Source: Streptomyces sioyaensis
GTDB taxonomy: Bacteria; Actinomycetota; Actinomycetes; Streptomycetales; Streptomycetaceae
Assembly: GCF_004122735.1 (NCBI RefSeq)
Contig: NZ_SDIF01000014.1
Span: forward strand, 45,666 to 109,665
Direction of reading: 5' to 3'
DNA: 64,000 bases
In this document: in pieces, positions 19,445 through 28,254 of the stretch
Layout of the letters: every line of letters starts with the position of its first letter
How positions within the stretch are numbered: the stretch's first letter is position 1
The notes under the pieces: generated by a model
The model's database searches: none
The model's input: the letters and a program-made list of their open reading frames with translations, nothing else
What the model was told of the DNA's origin: nothing
Made by a program: the position numbers and the translations under genes

Positions 19445-19482
19445 ACGGGCCCGAACACGCGGACGTGCGTGTTCGGGCCCGT
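19445..19482 (-). terminator. Terminator of tig
   Basis: A 16-bp perfect stem (ACGGGCCCGAACACGC at 19445-19460 with 19467-19482) and a 6-base loop lie 32 bases after the tig stop. It separates tig from the clpP1 promoter. Confidence 0.85.
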
Positions 19483-19513
19483 CACAGCCGGTCGGCGCGC
19501 CGGCGCCGCAGGC

Positions 19514-20911
19514 TCAGGCCTCGGACTTCTCGTCGCCCTCGGTCTCGGCGGCGTCGGCGGCCTCGGTCTCGGCGGCCTCGACCGTCTCGGCGGTCTCGTC
19601 CTCGTCGTCGAGGTCGATGACCTCGCCGTTGCTGTCCTTGACCGTGGCGGCCTCGACGACGACCGCGAGGGCCTTGCCGCGGGCGACCTCACCGACGAGC
19701 ATCGGCACCTGGCCGCCCTCGACGACGGCCTGCGCGAACTGGTCGGGGGACATGCCGGAGGACTGCGCGCGGCGCATGAGGTGCTCGGTGAGCTCCTCCT
19801 GGCTGACGTTCAGCTTCTCCTTGTTGACCAGCTCGTCGAGGATGAACTGGGTCTTGATGCCCTTCTCGGCCTGCTCCTTGGTCTCGGCGTCGAACTCCTC
19901 CTCGCTCTTGCCCTGGATCTCCAGGTACTTCGCGAGGTCGAGGCCCATCTGGCCGAGCTGGTGGTTGACCAGGTTGTGCTTGCGGGTCTGGATCTCGTCC
20001 TCGAGCAGCTTCTCGGGCATCGGCACCTCGACGAGCTTGAGCAGCTCGTCCAGGACCTTCTCCTGAGCCTGGGTGGCCTGGTCGTACTTCTTCATCTGCT
20101 CAAGGCGCTTGCGGCTGTCCGCGCGCAGCTCCTCAAGGGTGTCGAACTCGCTGGCCAGCTGCGCGAAGTCGTCGTCCAGCGCGGGCAGTTCGCGGGACTT
20201 GACCTCGGTGACCTCGACCGTGACCTCGGACTCCTTGCCCTCGGCGGAGCCGCCCTTGAGCTCGGAGGTGAAGGTGGCGCTGCCACCGGCCTCGACGCCG
20301 GTGACGGCCTCGTCGATGCCGTCGAGGAGCTCACCGGAGCCGACGGTGTAGGTGACGCCCTGGGCGACGCCGTCCTCCAGGACCTCGCCGTCCACCTTCG
20401 CTTCGAGGTTGAGCGTCAGGACGTCGCCGTCCTGGGCGCCGCGCTCGACCGGGCTGGTCGTCGCGAAGCGCTCCCGCAGCTGCTCGACGGACTTGTCGAT
20501 GTCCTCGTCCGACACCTCGACGGCGTCGACCTCGACCTCGATGCCGGAGTAGTCCGGGATCTCCAGGGCGGGACGGATGTCGACCTCGGCGGTGAAGGCC
20601 AGCAGCTCGCCGTCCTTCAGCTCGGTGATGTCGACCTCGGGCTGGCCGAGGACGTTCAGCTCACCCTCGTTGACCGCCTCGGTGTAGAACTTCGGGAGCG
20701 CGTCGTTGACGGCCTCCTCCAGCACGGCGCCGCGGCCGAACCGCTGGTCGATGACGCGGGCCGGGATCTTGCCCTGGCGGAAGCCCTTCACCGTGACCTG
20801 CTGGTTGATCTTCTTGTACGCCGCGTCGAGGCTGGGCTTGAGCTCCTCGAAGGGCACCTCGACAGTGAGCCGAACCCGAGTCGGGTTCAGGGTCTCCACG
20901 GCGCTCTTCAC
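19514..20911 (-). CDS. tig: Trigger factor (ribosome-associated chaperone and prolyl isomerase)
   Basis: A 465-residue protein. The N-terminal ribosome-binding domain starts [18 protein letters not shown] and includes the GFRQGKIP signature near residue 44. The central FKBP-type PPIase domain contains [15 protein letters not shown], and the C-terminal arm domain is all-helical. It ends in a ~40-residue acidic tail rich in Glu, Asp and Ala, usual in Streptomyces. The GTG at 20911 has a strong AAGGAG eight bases upstream; the open frame extends far upstream, but that part is not trigger factor. Confidence 0.97.
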   Translation of the reverse strand: MKSAVETLNPTRVRLTVEVPFEELKPSLDAAYKKINQQVTVKGFRQGKIPARVIDQRFGRGAVLEEAVNDALPKFYTEAVNEGELNVLGQPEVDITELKDGELLAFTAEVDIRPALEIPDYSGIEVEVDAVEVSDEDIDKSVEQLRERFATTSPVERGAQDGDVLTLNLEAKVDGEVLEDGVAQGVTYTVGSGELLDGIDEAVTGVEAGGSATFTSELKGGSAEGKESEVTVEVTEVKSRELPALDDDFAQLASEFDTLEELRADSRKRLEQMKKYDQATQAQEKVLDELLKLVEVPMPEKLLEDEIQTRKHNLVNHQLGQMGLDLAKYLEIQGKSEEEFDAETKEQAEKGIKTQFILDELVNKEKLNVSQEELTEHLMRRAQSSGMSPDQFAQAVVEGGQVPMLVGEVARGKALAVVVEAATVKDSNGEVIDLDDEDETAETVEAAETEAADAAETEGDEKSEA

Positions 20912-21026
20912 GGTTCGGTCTCCTTGGGGCTGACTTCTGGGGTCCTGCGTGAGATCTGCCTGCGCCCGGCTGATCCGGGTCCGGCCGATCGCGCCCGGTA
21001 CACAGACACACGGGCACGCAGTTTGC

Positions 21027-21057
21027 ATAGTAACCGCAAGGAGGATGACGCCCACAA
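21027..21057 (-). promoter_or_regulatory. Candidate promoter of tig
   Basis: On the minus strand, TTGTGG (21052-21057) and TACTAT (21027-21032) stand 19 bases apart, about 115 bases upstream of the tig start and downstream of tRNA-Pro. They resemble the -35 and -10 of a housekeeping promoter. The spacing is slightly long. Confidence 0.4.
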
Positions 21058-21146
21058 TGTGATCTTGAACGGCCGTCGATCTTGCGACTCGCTCTGGTGG
21101 GCCGCAGCGGTGCCCGACGCGAACCGTCGGGCCGACCTGCTGCTGG

Positions 21147-21220
21147 TCGGGGTGGCCGGATTCGAACCGACGACCTTCCGCTCCCAAAGCGGACGCGCTA
21201 CCAAGCTGCGCCACACCCCG
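21147..21220 (-). tRNA. tRNA-Pro (anticodon TGG)
   Basis: A 74-base cloverleaf. The acceptor stem CGGGGTG pairs with CACCCCG, followed by discriminator A. The D arm is GCGCAGCTTGGTAGCGC. The anticodon stem-loop TCCGC-TTTGGGA-GCGGA gives TGG, and the T arm contains GGTTCGAATCC. CCA is not encoded. Confidence 0.95.
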
Positions 21221-21335
21221 TCGGTGCGACACGTAGGGTACATGGCCGCAGGCCGTACGGCTGCCAGTTATCGGGTTGCCCGGCGGGGTGGAGGTGCGGG
21301 TCCGGGCGGCCGGGCGCACCGTCCGCGGAAGGGAT

Positions 21336-21365
21336 GTGCGGCGCACCGCCGCGACCCGCTAGGAT
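21336..21365 (+). promoter_or_regulatory. Candidate promoter of tRNA-Gly
   Basis: A TAGGAT -10 (21360-21365) lies 37 bases before the tRNA 5' end, with the weak -35 GTGCGG (21336-21341) 18 bases further up. This is a typical Streptomyces housekeeping -10. Confidence 0.4.
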
Positions 21366-21402
21366 GCACTGCGTGCCGCGGTCCTGCGACCGGTCGGCGC
21401 TC

Positions 21403-21473
21403 GCGGGCGTAGCTCAATGGTAGAGCCCTAGTCTTCCAAACTAGCTACGCGGGTTCGATTCCCGTCGCCCGCT
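21403..21473 (+). tRNA. tRNA-Gly (anticodon TCC)
   Basis: A 71-base cloverleaf. The acceptor stem GCGGGCG pairs with CGCCCGC, with discriminator T. The D arm is AGCTCAATGGTAGAGC. The anticodon stem-loop CTAGT-CTTCCAA-ACTAG gives TCC, and the T loop is GGTTCGATTCC. CCA is not encoded. Confidence 0.96.
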
Positions 21474-21484
21474 CCGCATGCGGA

Positions 21485-21510
21485 CCCCAGGCCTGATGGC
21501 CTGGGGTTTT
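21485..21510 (+). terminator. Rho-independent terminator of tRNA-Gly
   Basis: A 9-bp perfect stem (CCCCAGGCC with GGCCTGGGG), a TGAT loop and a TTTT tract lie 11 bases after the tRNA. Confidence 0.85.
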
Positions 21511-21584
21511 GCGCTGTCACGGGCGAGACGGCGGGCGGGCGCACGCCTCTTCGCCCCGAGGGCGGGGGTCCTTAAGGTGGCCCC

Positions 21585-21965
21585 ATGGAGATCTGGCTCA
21601 ATCCCGCGTGTTCCAAGTGCCGTTCCGCCGTGGAGATCCTCGACGAGGAGGGCGCCTCGTACACGGTGCGCAGGTACCTGGAGGATCCGCCGGGCGCGGA
21701 AGAGATGCGCGCCGTACTGCAACGGCTGGGGCTGGAGCCCTGGGACATCACCCGGGCCCAGGAGCCCGAGGCGAAGGAGCTGGGGCTCGGGGAGTGGGAG
21801 CGCACCGACGCCGCGCGCGAGCGGTGGATCGCGGCGCTGGCGGCGCACCCCCGGCTGATTCAGCGGCCGATCATCACCGCGGACGACGGTTCGGCGCTGG
21901 TGGGACGCAGCGCGGAAGCCGTACGCGAAGCCGCGGCGCGGACCGGAGGCGAGGAGACCTCGTAG
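21585..21965 (+). CDS. ArsC/Spx-family thiol reductase-like protein
   Basis: A 126-residue protein of the ArsC/Spx/YffB thioredoxin-fold family. It opens MEIWLNPACSKCRSA with a CxxC pair (residues 9 and 12) and has the RPI segment (residues 93-95) that contacts arsenate in ArsC. Arsenate reductase is the usual automatic name. No arsenite pump or ArsR regulator is nearby, so a role in arsenic resistance is not supported by context. Single gene after the tRNA-Gly terminator; no strong ribosome site is seen. Confidence 0.88.
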   Translation: MEIWLNPACSKCRSAVEILDEEGASYTVRRYLEDPPGAEEMRAVLQRLGLEPWDITRAQEPEAKELGLGEWERTDAARERWIAALAAHPRLIQRPIITADDGSALVGRSAEAVREAAARTGGEETS

Positions 21966-22008
21966 GGCCGATCCCTCGTGCGGTGCCCGGGAGGGGCCGG
22001 CGGACCAC

Positions 22009-22203
22009 CTAGAAGGTGATGTGGTTGATGGTGTCCGCCAGGGAGTTGAGGAACCGGTTGATCGACGGCGCCATGCCCGTGGAGGCGAGGAAGAAGCCGA
22101 ACAGTATGGCGACGAGCGCCGGACCTGCCTTGATGGATTTCCCTCTGATCAACACGATCAGAATGATCCCCAACAGCAGCACCACAGACAGCGAAAGAGC
22201 CAC
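22009..22203 (-). CDS. Small membrane protein (64 residues)
   Basis: A 64-residue protein: one strongly hydrophobic helix (SLSVVLLLGIILIVLI), a short RGKSIKAG loop, a second helix (ALVAILFGFFLAST), and an amphipathic C-terminus ending in LADTINHITF. It looks like a family of small Streptomyces membrane proteins of unknown function. The start is a GTG with a weak GAGGGTG upstream. It is convergent with the ArsC-like gene, 43 bases away. Confidence 0.75.
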   Translation of the reverse strand: MALSLSVVLLLGIILIVLIRGKSIKAGPALVAILFGFFLASTGMAPSINRFLNSLADTINHITF

Positions 22204-22807
22204 AACTGATCACACCCTCGGTCGGAACGCCTCACCGGCCCGGGAGCATGCCTCGCACACCCCCCTGCACCATCGTGCCACCAACTCCATGCCCACTGGA
22301 TACCGGTGACGAATCATCGGCCAACGCTTTGCCCGATTCCCGACGCTGGGTGACCAGCTGGGGGACCGCAGGGTGCGGCCGGGCGGTGCGCGGGGTGGCG
22401 GAGCGGGTGACGTAGGGGTGGCGACGTCCTCAGGAGAGGCCGGGCCGGGCGGGGAATTCTTCCCACCCGGCGCCGCCCCGGCAAATCGTTCCGATCTTTC
22501 TCCGGTGCCGCTCGCCCCCTCCCCGGATCCGCGGAAAGGGAAATTCGTGGCGTCCGTCACTGCTTTACCGGGTGCCGCAAGGGCTTATTAGCATTCGGAC
22601 ATAAGAGCAAGGGATGGGACATTACCGCGGAGTCGTTTGCGGGGGATACGGGGGGATTTGAAGGGATGATAGGGGACGAGTCGGGCGGCCGCTGACCAGC
22701 TTCTACCCGGTGATTGCGGGTTTATCCGTTCTTCATCCGCGGCGGCGCCGGGGAGAAATAGGAAAGGGGCAGGACGCGGTTTTACGCATTCGTCGACCGC
22801 CGCTATC
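22204..22807. other. 604-base stretch without a recognised gene
   Basis: No reading frame here has the codon pattern of a real gene, and the 72-codon frame at 22373-22591 is Gly/Ala/Pro filler. From about 22480 onward the sequence is less GC-rich than its surroundings, as expected for promoter DNA of the acyltransferase gene. I see no confident -10 element. Confidence 0.6.
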
Positions 22808-23977
22808 GTGCCTCCAATGTTTTCCGCTGCCCCGACACCCCGACGCGCACTCCCCGCTGCCCGGGCGGCGGACACGGACCGGACGGAGGCGACGGCCGGG
22901 CCGTCCGGCGGGCCGGAGGCGGCCGAGCCGCCCTCCCCCAAAGCCGGTAGCCGCAATCCGTTCTTCGACAACGCGAAGTACCTGGCCATCGTGCTGGTGG
23001 CGATGGGGCACTCCTGGGAGCCGCTGACCGACGGCAGCCGGGCCGCCGAGGCGTTCTACATGACCGTCTACACGTTCCACATGCCGGCCTTCATCATCAT
23101 TTCGGGCTACTTCTCGCGCAGCTTCGACATGCGCAAGGACCGGTTGCAGCGGCTGGTCACCGGGGTCGCGGTCCCCTATGTCCTCTTCGAGACCGCCTAC
23201 GCCTTCTTCAAGCGCTGGGCGGACGACGACCCGGGGCAGCCCATCAGCCTGCTCGACCCGTGGTTCCTGACGTGGTTCCTGGTGGCCCTGTTCATCTGGC
23301 GGCTGACCACCCCGCTGTGGAAGATCGTGCGCTGGCCGATCCCGCTCGCGGTGGCCATCGCCGTCCTCGCGTCCGTCTCACCCGACATCGGTGACGATCT
23401 GGACCTCCAGCGGGTGCTCCAGTTCCTGCCGTTCTTCGTCCTGGGGCTGTCGCTGCGGGCGGAGCACTTCGCGATGGTGCAGCGGCGGGCGGTGCGGATC
23501 GCCTCGATTCCCGCCTTCGCGGCCGCGCTGGTGATGGCCTACTGGGCGGCGCCCCGGATGACCTCGGCGTGGTTCTACCACCGGGACAGCGCCCAGGAGT
23601 TGGGCACCACCTGGTGGATCGGCGCGGTGATGACGCTGGCGCTCTTCGGCTGCTCGATCGTGCTCACCGCCTGCTTCTTCTCCTGGGTACCGACGCGGCG
23701 GACGTGGTTCACGGTGCTGGGCGCGGGGACGCTGTACGGCTATCTGCTGCACGGCTTCCTGGCCAAGGGCTCGCGCTTCTGGGGCTGGTTCGACGACTAC
23801 GCCTGGCTGCACACCCCGCTCGGTGAGATCGCGGTCACGCTGATCGCCGGGGCCATCGTGACGGCCCTGTGCACCCCGCCGGTCCGCAAGGTGTTCCGCT
23901 TCGCGATGGAGCCGACGATGGCCTGGGCGTTCCGCAAGGACCCGGCCGACACGGCGCGGGCCCGCGTCAGCGCCTGA
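22808..23977 (+). CDS. Acyltransferase 3 family membrane protein
   Basis: A 389-residue integral membrane acyltransferase of the Acyltransferase_3 (OafA/NodX-like) family. After a ~55-residue Ala/Pro-rich N-terminus it reads NPFFDNAKYLAIVLVAMGHSW, with the family's early histidine, then HMPAFIIISGYFSRS, and has about ten membrane helices. Such proteins O-acetylate or succinylate sugars, peptidoglycan or natural products; the substrate is not evident. The start may be GTG 22808 or ATG 22817. No ribosome site is seen, so the mRNA could be leaderless. Confidence 0.9.
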   Translation: MPPMFSAAPTPRRALPAARAADTDRTEATAGPSGGPEAAEPPSPKAGSRNPFFDNAKYLAIVLVAMGHSWEPLTDGSRAAEAFYMTVYTFHMPAFIIISGYFSRSFDMRKDRLQRLVTGVAVPYVLFETAYAFFKRWADDDPGQPISLLDPWFLTWFLVALFIWRLTTPLWKIVRWPIPLAVAIAVLASVSPDIGDDLDLQRVLQFLPFFVLGLSLRAEHFAMVQRRAVRIASIPAFAAALVMAYWAAPRMTSAWFYHRDSAQELGTTWWIGAVMTLALFGCSIVLTACFFSWVPTRRTWFTVLGAGTLYGYLLHGFLAKGSRFWGWFDDYAWLHTPLGEIAVTLIAGAIVTALCTPPVRKVFRFAMEPTMAWAFRKDPADTARARVSA

Positions 23978-24092
23978 GCGCGGGCCCCGGCCCGGCCGCG
24001 CGGTGCCCGAGCGCCGGGACGGCCGGTGCGCCCACCCGGGGAGACCGGCGAAGAAAGAGCCGCGCGGACGGTGCCCCCGGGTCAGCCGTCGG

Positions 24093-25238
24093 TCAGGCGT
24101 CCCGGCAGATCAGCAGCAGCGCCCGGTCGTCGTTGACGTCCTTGGCGACGGCCTCGATCAGGTGCCAGGCCGCGCCGGCGAAGCCGCTGGCGACATAGCG
24201 GTCGGCCTCGCCGGTCAGCCGGTCGATGCCCTCGGCGATATCGCGGTCGGCGGCCTCGACCAAGCCGTCGGTGAACAACATCAGCACATCGCCCGTCCGC
24301 AGCGTGCCCTTGACCGGGTCGAACTGGGCGCCGTCGTAGACGCCGAGCAGCGGCCCCTCCCCCGACTTCTCCTCCCAGCGGCCGGTGCCCGCGCTGAGTT
24401 GCAGGGCCGGCAGATGCCCGGCGGAGAGCAGCTCGTAGTCGCCGGATTCCAGGTCGAGGACGAGATGGATGGAGGTGGCGAAGCCCTCGTCCCAGTCCTG
24501 GCGCAGGAGGTAGCCGTTGGCGGCGGGCAGGAAGGCGTGCGGCGGCAGTGAGCCGAGCAGGCCGCCGAAGGCGCCGGACAGCAGCAGCGCGCGGGAGGCG
24601 GCGTCCATGCCCTTGCCGGAGACATCGGTCAGCACCACTTCGAGGATGCTGCCGCCGTGGGTGCGGGAGGCCACCACGAAGTCGCCGGAGAAGGACTGCC
24701 CGCCGGCCGGGCGCAGCGCCATCTCGCGGTGCCAGCCCTGGGGCAGCTTGGGCAGTTCGCTCTGGACGCGGATCCGCTCGCGCAGGTCGAAGAGCATGGT
24801 GCCGCCGCGCCGCCAGGGCACCCCGACCCGGCTGCGGAACTGCGCGATCAGCAACCCGAAGAACCCGACCGCGGCGACCACCAGCACGGTGCCCGGAGTG
24901 ATCCGGTCCGGTCCTTCGTCATACGGGCCGAACAACGCGGACTCGACGACCAGCGCGGTCGCGGAGGCGCCGTACAGCACGAGGAGGTTGGCCGGCCGCA
25001 GCACCAGTCCGCCGGCGATGACCGGGAGGACCAGGGCGGTCGGGGCGACCCACTCGGGGAACCGGAGCGTGCCCGCGGCGATGGCGGGTATGGCCAGGAG
25101 CAGGACGGCCAGTGCGAACCGGTCGGAGCCCTCACCACGGAAGTAGTCGACCCCGGCCTTGCGCACGCCGATGCGGGCCCGGTGCAGACCTTTGTGCATC
25201 CGGGCCGTCAGGGAGTCCGTGCCCTGGCCGCTTGTCAT
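24093..25238 (-). CDS. Membrane-bound SpoIIE/RsbU-type PP2C phosphatase
   Basis: A 381-residue protein with three or four membrane helices at about residues 40-145, then a SpoIIE-type PP2C domain. Metal-binding aspartates are visible in SGDFVVAS, TDVSGKGMDAA, LMLFTDGLVEA and a final DDRALLLI. These phosphatases usually dephosphorylate anti-anti-sigma factors in partner-switching control of sigma factors. No anti-sigma or STAS gene is adjacent, so the target is unknown. Its ATG lies about nine bases after a TAGGGT -10, so its mRNA probably has almost no leader. Confidence 0.92.
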   Translation of the reverse strand: MTSGQGTDSLTARMHKGLHRARIGVRKAGVDYFRGEGSDRFALAVLLLAIPAIAAGTLRFPEWVAPTALVLPVIAGGLVLRPANLLVLYGASATALVVESALFGPYDEGPDRITPGTVLVVAAVGFFGLLIAQFRSRVGVPWRRGGTMLFDLRERIRVQSELPKLPQGWHREMALRPAGGQSFSGDFVVASRTHGGSILEVVLTDVSGKGMDAASRALLLSGAFGGLLGSLPPHAFLPAANGYLLRQDWDEGFATSIHLVLDLESGDYELLSAGHLPALQLSAGTGRWEEKSGEGPLLGVYDGAQFDPVKGTLRTGDVLMLFTDGLVEAADRDIAEGIDRLTGEADRYVASGFAGAAWHLIEAVAKDVNDDRALLLICRDA

Positions 25239-25365
25239 TGCTCTGGGACCCTATCCACCCGTTCGGCGGCGCGTCGATTCGCCGCACGACGGCCCGGCCA
25301 ATTGCCGGGAAACTCCGTTCGAAATCCGGTCGCGCGGCCGGAGAGCGGCCTGCTAGGGATGGGGC

Positions 25366-26595
25366 ATGGCAACGGAACTGCGGGGCGTGCGGGACGTCGA
25401 GTGGGACGACTGGTCCGACAAGCTGGATCTGGCGTTCGGCGAGCTGCCCCCGCCCCCTGAGCGGCGGTCCCTCCGGCGGGCGGCCACCGAGATCGAGCGC
25501 TCGATCGGGATCTGGGACGGCGACGACTGCGTCGCCACGGCGGGGGCGCTCTCGTTCCGGCTCACCGTGCCGGGCGGGGCCGGGGTGCCGGCGGCCGGGG
25601 TCACGATGGTCAGTGTGCAGCCGACGCACCGCCGCCGCGGGCTGCTGCGGTCGATGATGCGGCACCAGCTCGCGGACGTCCGCGAGCGCGGTGAACCGCT
25701 GGCGGTGCTCACCGCGTCGGAGCCGGCGATCTACGGGCGGTTCGGCTACGGGGCGGCGGCCCTGGACATGCAGCTGACCGTGGACACGGATCGGCTGGCC
25801 GCCCCCGAGCTGCCCGGCACGGACGGCGTGCGGCTGCGACTGGTGGATCCGGCGGCCGCGCTCGCCGACTGCGAGCGGGTCTACGCCCAACTGGTGCCGT
25901 CCCGCCCCGGAATGCTCGCCCGGCTGCCCGGCTGGGAGCGGATAGCCGTGCAGGACCCGCCCGATGAGCGGGACGGGGCCGGGATGCTCCAGTGCGTGGT
26001 GGCCGAGGTGGACGGCGAGGTGCGGGGCTATGCGCGCTTTGCGGTCAAACCGTCCTGGGACCGGGGCGGGCCCGCGGGTGCGGTGGTCGTCCGGCATCTC
26101 GACGCGCTGGACCCGGTGGTGTACGCGGCGCTGTGGCGCTTTCTGTTCGGGATCGACCTGACGTCGTCGGTGGCGGTGCGCACCCGGCCGGTGGACGATG
26201 CGCTGCCGCTGCTCGTCGCGGACATGCGGCGCTGCGCGATGGAGCTGCGGGAGTCCCTGTTCGTCCGGCCGGTGGAGGTGGGCGCGGCGCTGGCGGCCCG
26301 GACGTACCGGACGCCGGTGGACGTGGTGCTGGAGGTCGCGGATCCGTTCTGCCCGTGGAACGAGGGGCGTTGGCGGCTGACCGGTGACGCGAGCGGCGCG
26401 TCCTGCGTGCGGACCCGCGACGAGGCCGAACTGGCGCTGTCCGTACGCGAGTTGGGCTCGGCGTATCTGGGTGGCTTCGCGCTGACGGCGCTGGCGGCGG
26501 CGGGCCGGGTGCGGGAGCTGCGGCCCGGTGCGCTGGCGCCCGCGTCGAGGGCGTTCGGGTCGGATGTGGCGCCCTGGCTGCCGCACGGGTTCTGA
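25366..26595 (+). CDS. Eis-like GNAT N-acetyltransferase
   Basis: A 409-residue protein with the three-part layout of Eis enzymes. A GNAT domain carries the acetyl-CoA loop VSVQPTHRRRGLLRSMM (about residues 83-99), a second degenerate GNAT domain follows, and an SCP2-like C-terminal domain ends in a terminal phenylalanine (HGF), whose carboxylate is catalytic in Eis. Eis proteins acetylate lysines, polyamines or aminoglycosides. A TAGGGA -10 ends seven bases before the ATG, so a leaderless mRNA is likely. It is divergent from the phosphatase gene across 127 bases. Confidence 0.92.
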   Translation: MATELRGVRDVEWDDWSDKLDLAFGELPPPPERRSLRRAATEIERSIGIWDGDDCVATAGALSFRLTVPGGAGVPAAGVTMVSVQPTHRRRGLLRSMMRHQLADVRERGEPLAVLTASEPAIYGRFGYGAAALDMQLTVDTDRLAAPELPGTDGVRLRLVDPAAALADCERVYAQLVPSRPGMLARLPGWERIAVQDPPDERDGAGMLQCVVAEVDGEVRGYARFAVKPSWDRGGPAGAVVVRHLDALDPVVYAALWRFLFGIDLTSSVAVRTRPVDDALPLLVADMRRCAMELRESLFVRPVEVGAALAARTYRTPVDVVLEVADPFCPWNEGRWRLTGDASGASCVRTRDEAELALSVRELGSAYLGGFALTALAAAGRVRELRPGALAPASRAFGSDVAPWLPHGF

Positions 26596-26665
26596 GCGGG
26601 TCCGGGGTCCGGCCCCCGGCGTACGGGGGTGGCGCGGTGGCCGTACCGGACGCCGCCGGGGACCG

Positions 26666-27487
26666 TCAGCCGCCGCCGGTGGACGGCTGGCAGCCCGGGC
26701 ACCAGAAGAGGTTGCGGGCGGCGAGGCCGGCGGTGCGGATCTCGCTGCCGCAGATGTGGCAGCCCTGCGGGGCGCGGCGGTAGACGTAGACCTCGCCGCC
26801 GTGGTCGTCGACCCGCGGCGGGCGGCCCATGGCCTCGGGGAGGTGCTCCGGGCGGACGGTGTCGATCCGGTTGTGCCGGACGCCCTCGGCCATCAGGAAC
26901 ACCAAGTCGTCCCAGAGGGCGTCCCATTCGGTGCGGGTGAGGTCACGGCCGGGGCGGTAGGGGTCGATGTGATGGCGGAAGAGGACCTCGGCGCGGTAGA
27001 CGTTGCCGACGCCGGCGATGATCTTCTGGTCGAGCAGCAGCGCCGCGATGGTCGTCCGGCTGCGGGAGATCCGCTGCCAGGCGCGGGTGCCGTCGTCGCC
27101 GGGGCGCAGCGGGTCGGGGCCGAGCCGCTCGTGTATCGCCTGCTTCTCGGCTTCGGTGATCAGTGCGCAGGTGGTGGGTCCGCGCAGGTCCGCGTGGTGG
27201 TCGGCGGTGGCCAGGCGCAGCCGGACGGTGTCGGTGGGCGGCGGGGCGGGCGCGGTGCCGAAGCCGAGCTTGCCGAAGAGGCCGAGGTGGATGTGGATCC
27301 AGCGGTCCTTGCCGAAGCCGAGGAAGAGGTGTTTGCCGTGCGCCTCGGCGGCGGTCATGACCTGGCCGTCGACGAGGGCGGCGCCGCCGGCGAACTTGCC
27401 CTGCGGGCTGCTCACCCGGACGGCTTCGCCCTCGAAACGGGAGCGGTGGTCCAGGGCGAGGCGGTGGATCGTATGCCCCTCGGGCAC
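26666..27487 (-). CDS. nei: Fpg/Nei-family DNA glycosylase-lyase
   Basis: A 273-residue base-excision repair enzyme that removes oxidised pyrimidines. It starts with PEGHTIHRLA, in which the proline after the initiator is the Schiff-base nucleophile and the glutamate is catalytic. A helix-two-turn-helix with DQKIIAGVGNVYRAEVLF follows near the middle. The C-terminal zinc finger has CHIC and CPGC. The start is a GTG with GGAGGA about five bases upstream. It follows rpiB on the same strand across a 71-base gap filled by a 16-bp-stem hairpin. Confidence 0.95.
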   Translation of the reverse strand: MPEGHTIHRLALDHRSRFEGEAVRVSSPQGKFAGGAALVDGQVMTAAEAHGKHLFLGFGKDRWIHIHLGLFGKLGFGTAPAPPPTDTVRLRLATADHHADLRGPTTCALITEAEKQAIHERLGPDPLRPGDDGTRAWQRISRSRTTIAALLLDQKIIAGVGNVYRAEVLFRHHIDPYRPGRDLTRTEWDALWDDLVFLMAEGVRHNRIDTVRPEHLPEAMGRPPRVDDHGGEVYVYRRAPQGCHICGSEIRTAGLAARNLFWCPGCQPSTGGG

Positions 27488-27507
27488 GGGTGTTCCTCCA
27501 GTGGGCG

Positions 27508-27542
27508 CGCCCGCCCGCCCCGGCGGCCGGGGCGGGCGGGCG
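27508..27542 (-). terminator. Long hairpin between rpiB and nei
   Basis: A 16-bp perfect stem (27508-27523 with 27527-27542) and a 3-base loop begin 16 bases past the rpiB stop and end 10 bases before the nei ribosome site. It probably terminates or attenuates rpiB transcription. Confidence 0.7.
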
Positions 27543-27558
27543 GCGGGACGAGCGGGGG

Positions 27559-28044
<486 letters not shown>

Positions 28045-28254
28045 GCGATGAGTGTGACACGAGGGGGCCGGGCAGGCGTCGCGGGGTCGTCCCGGGCCCG
28101 GGCGGACGGGCTACCGCTCCCGCCTTCCGTACGCAAGCGCATCGCGTAACCGCCCAGGGTTTCACACAACAATCCGACTCCAGGCCTTCCAATCAACGGA
28201 TAACGAAGATCTAATGCCAGAGATCTCTTCCGCGAACCACGAAGGACGGTGCTC

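Noticed and set aside
20912..21346. N-terminal extension of tig upstream of the GTG at 20911
   Set aside because: It would cover tRNA-Pro and is not trigger-factor-like; the GTG has a strong ribosome site.
21585..21965. Arsenic resistance gene
   Set aside because: No ars pump or regulator is adjacent; the family also includes Spx-like proteins with other roles.
22373..22591. 72-codon open frame in the gap before the acyltransferase gene
   Set aside because: No ribosome site, low-complexity translation and no family features.
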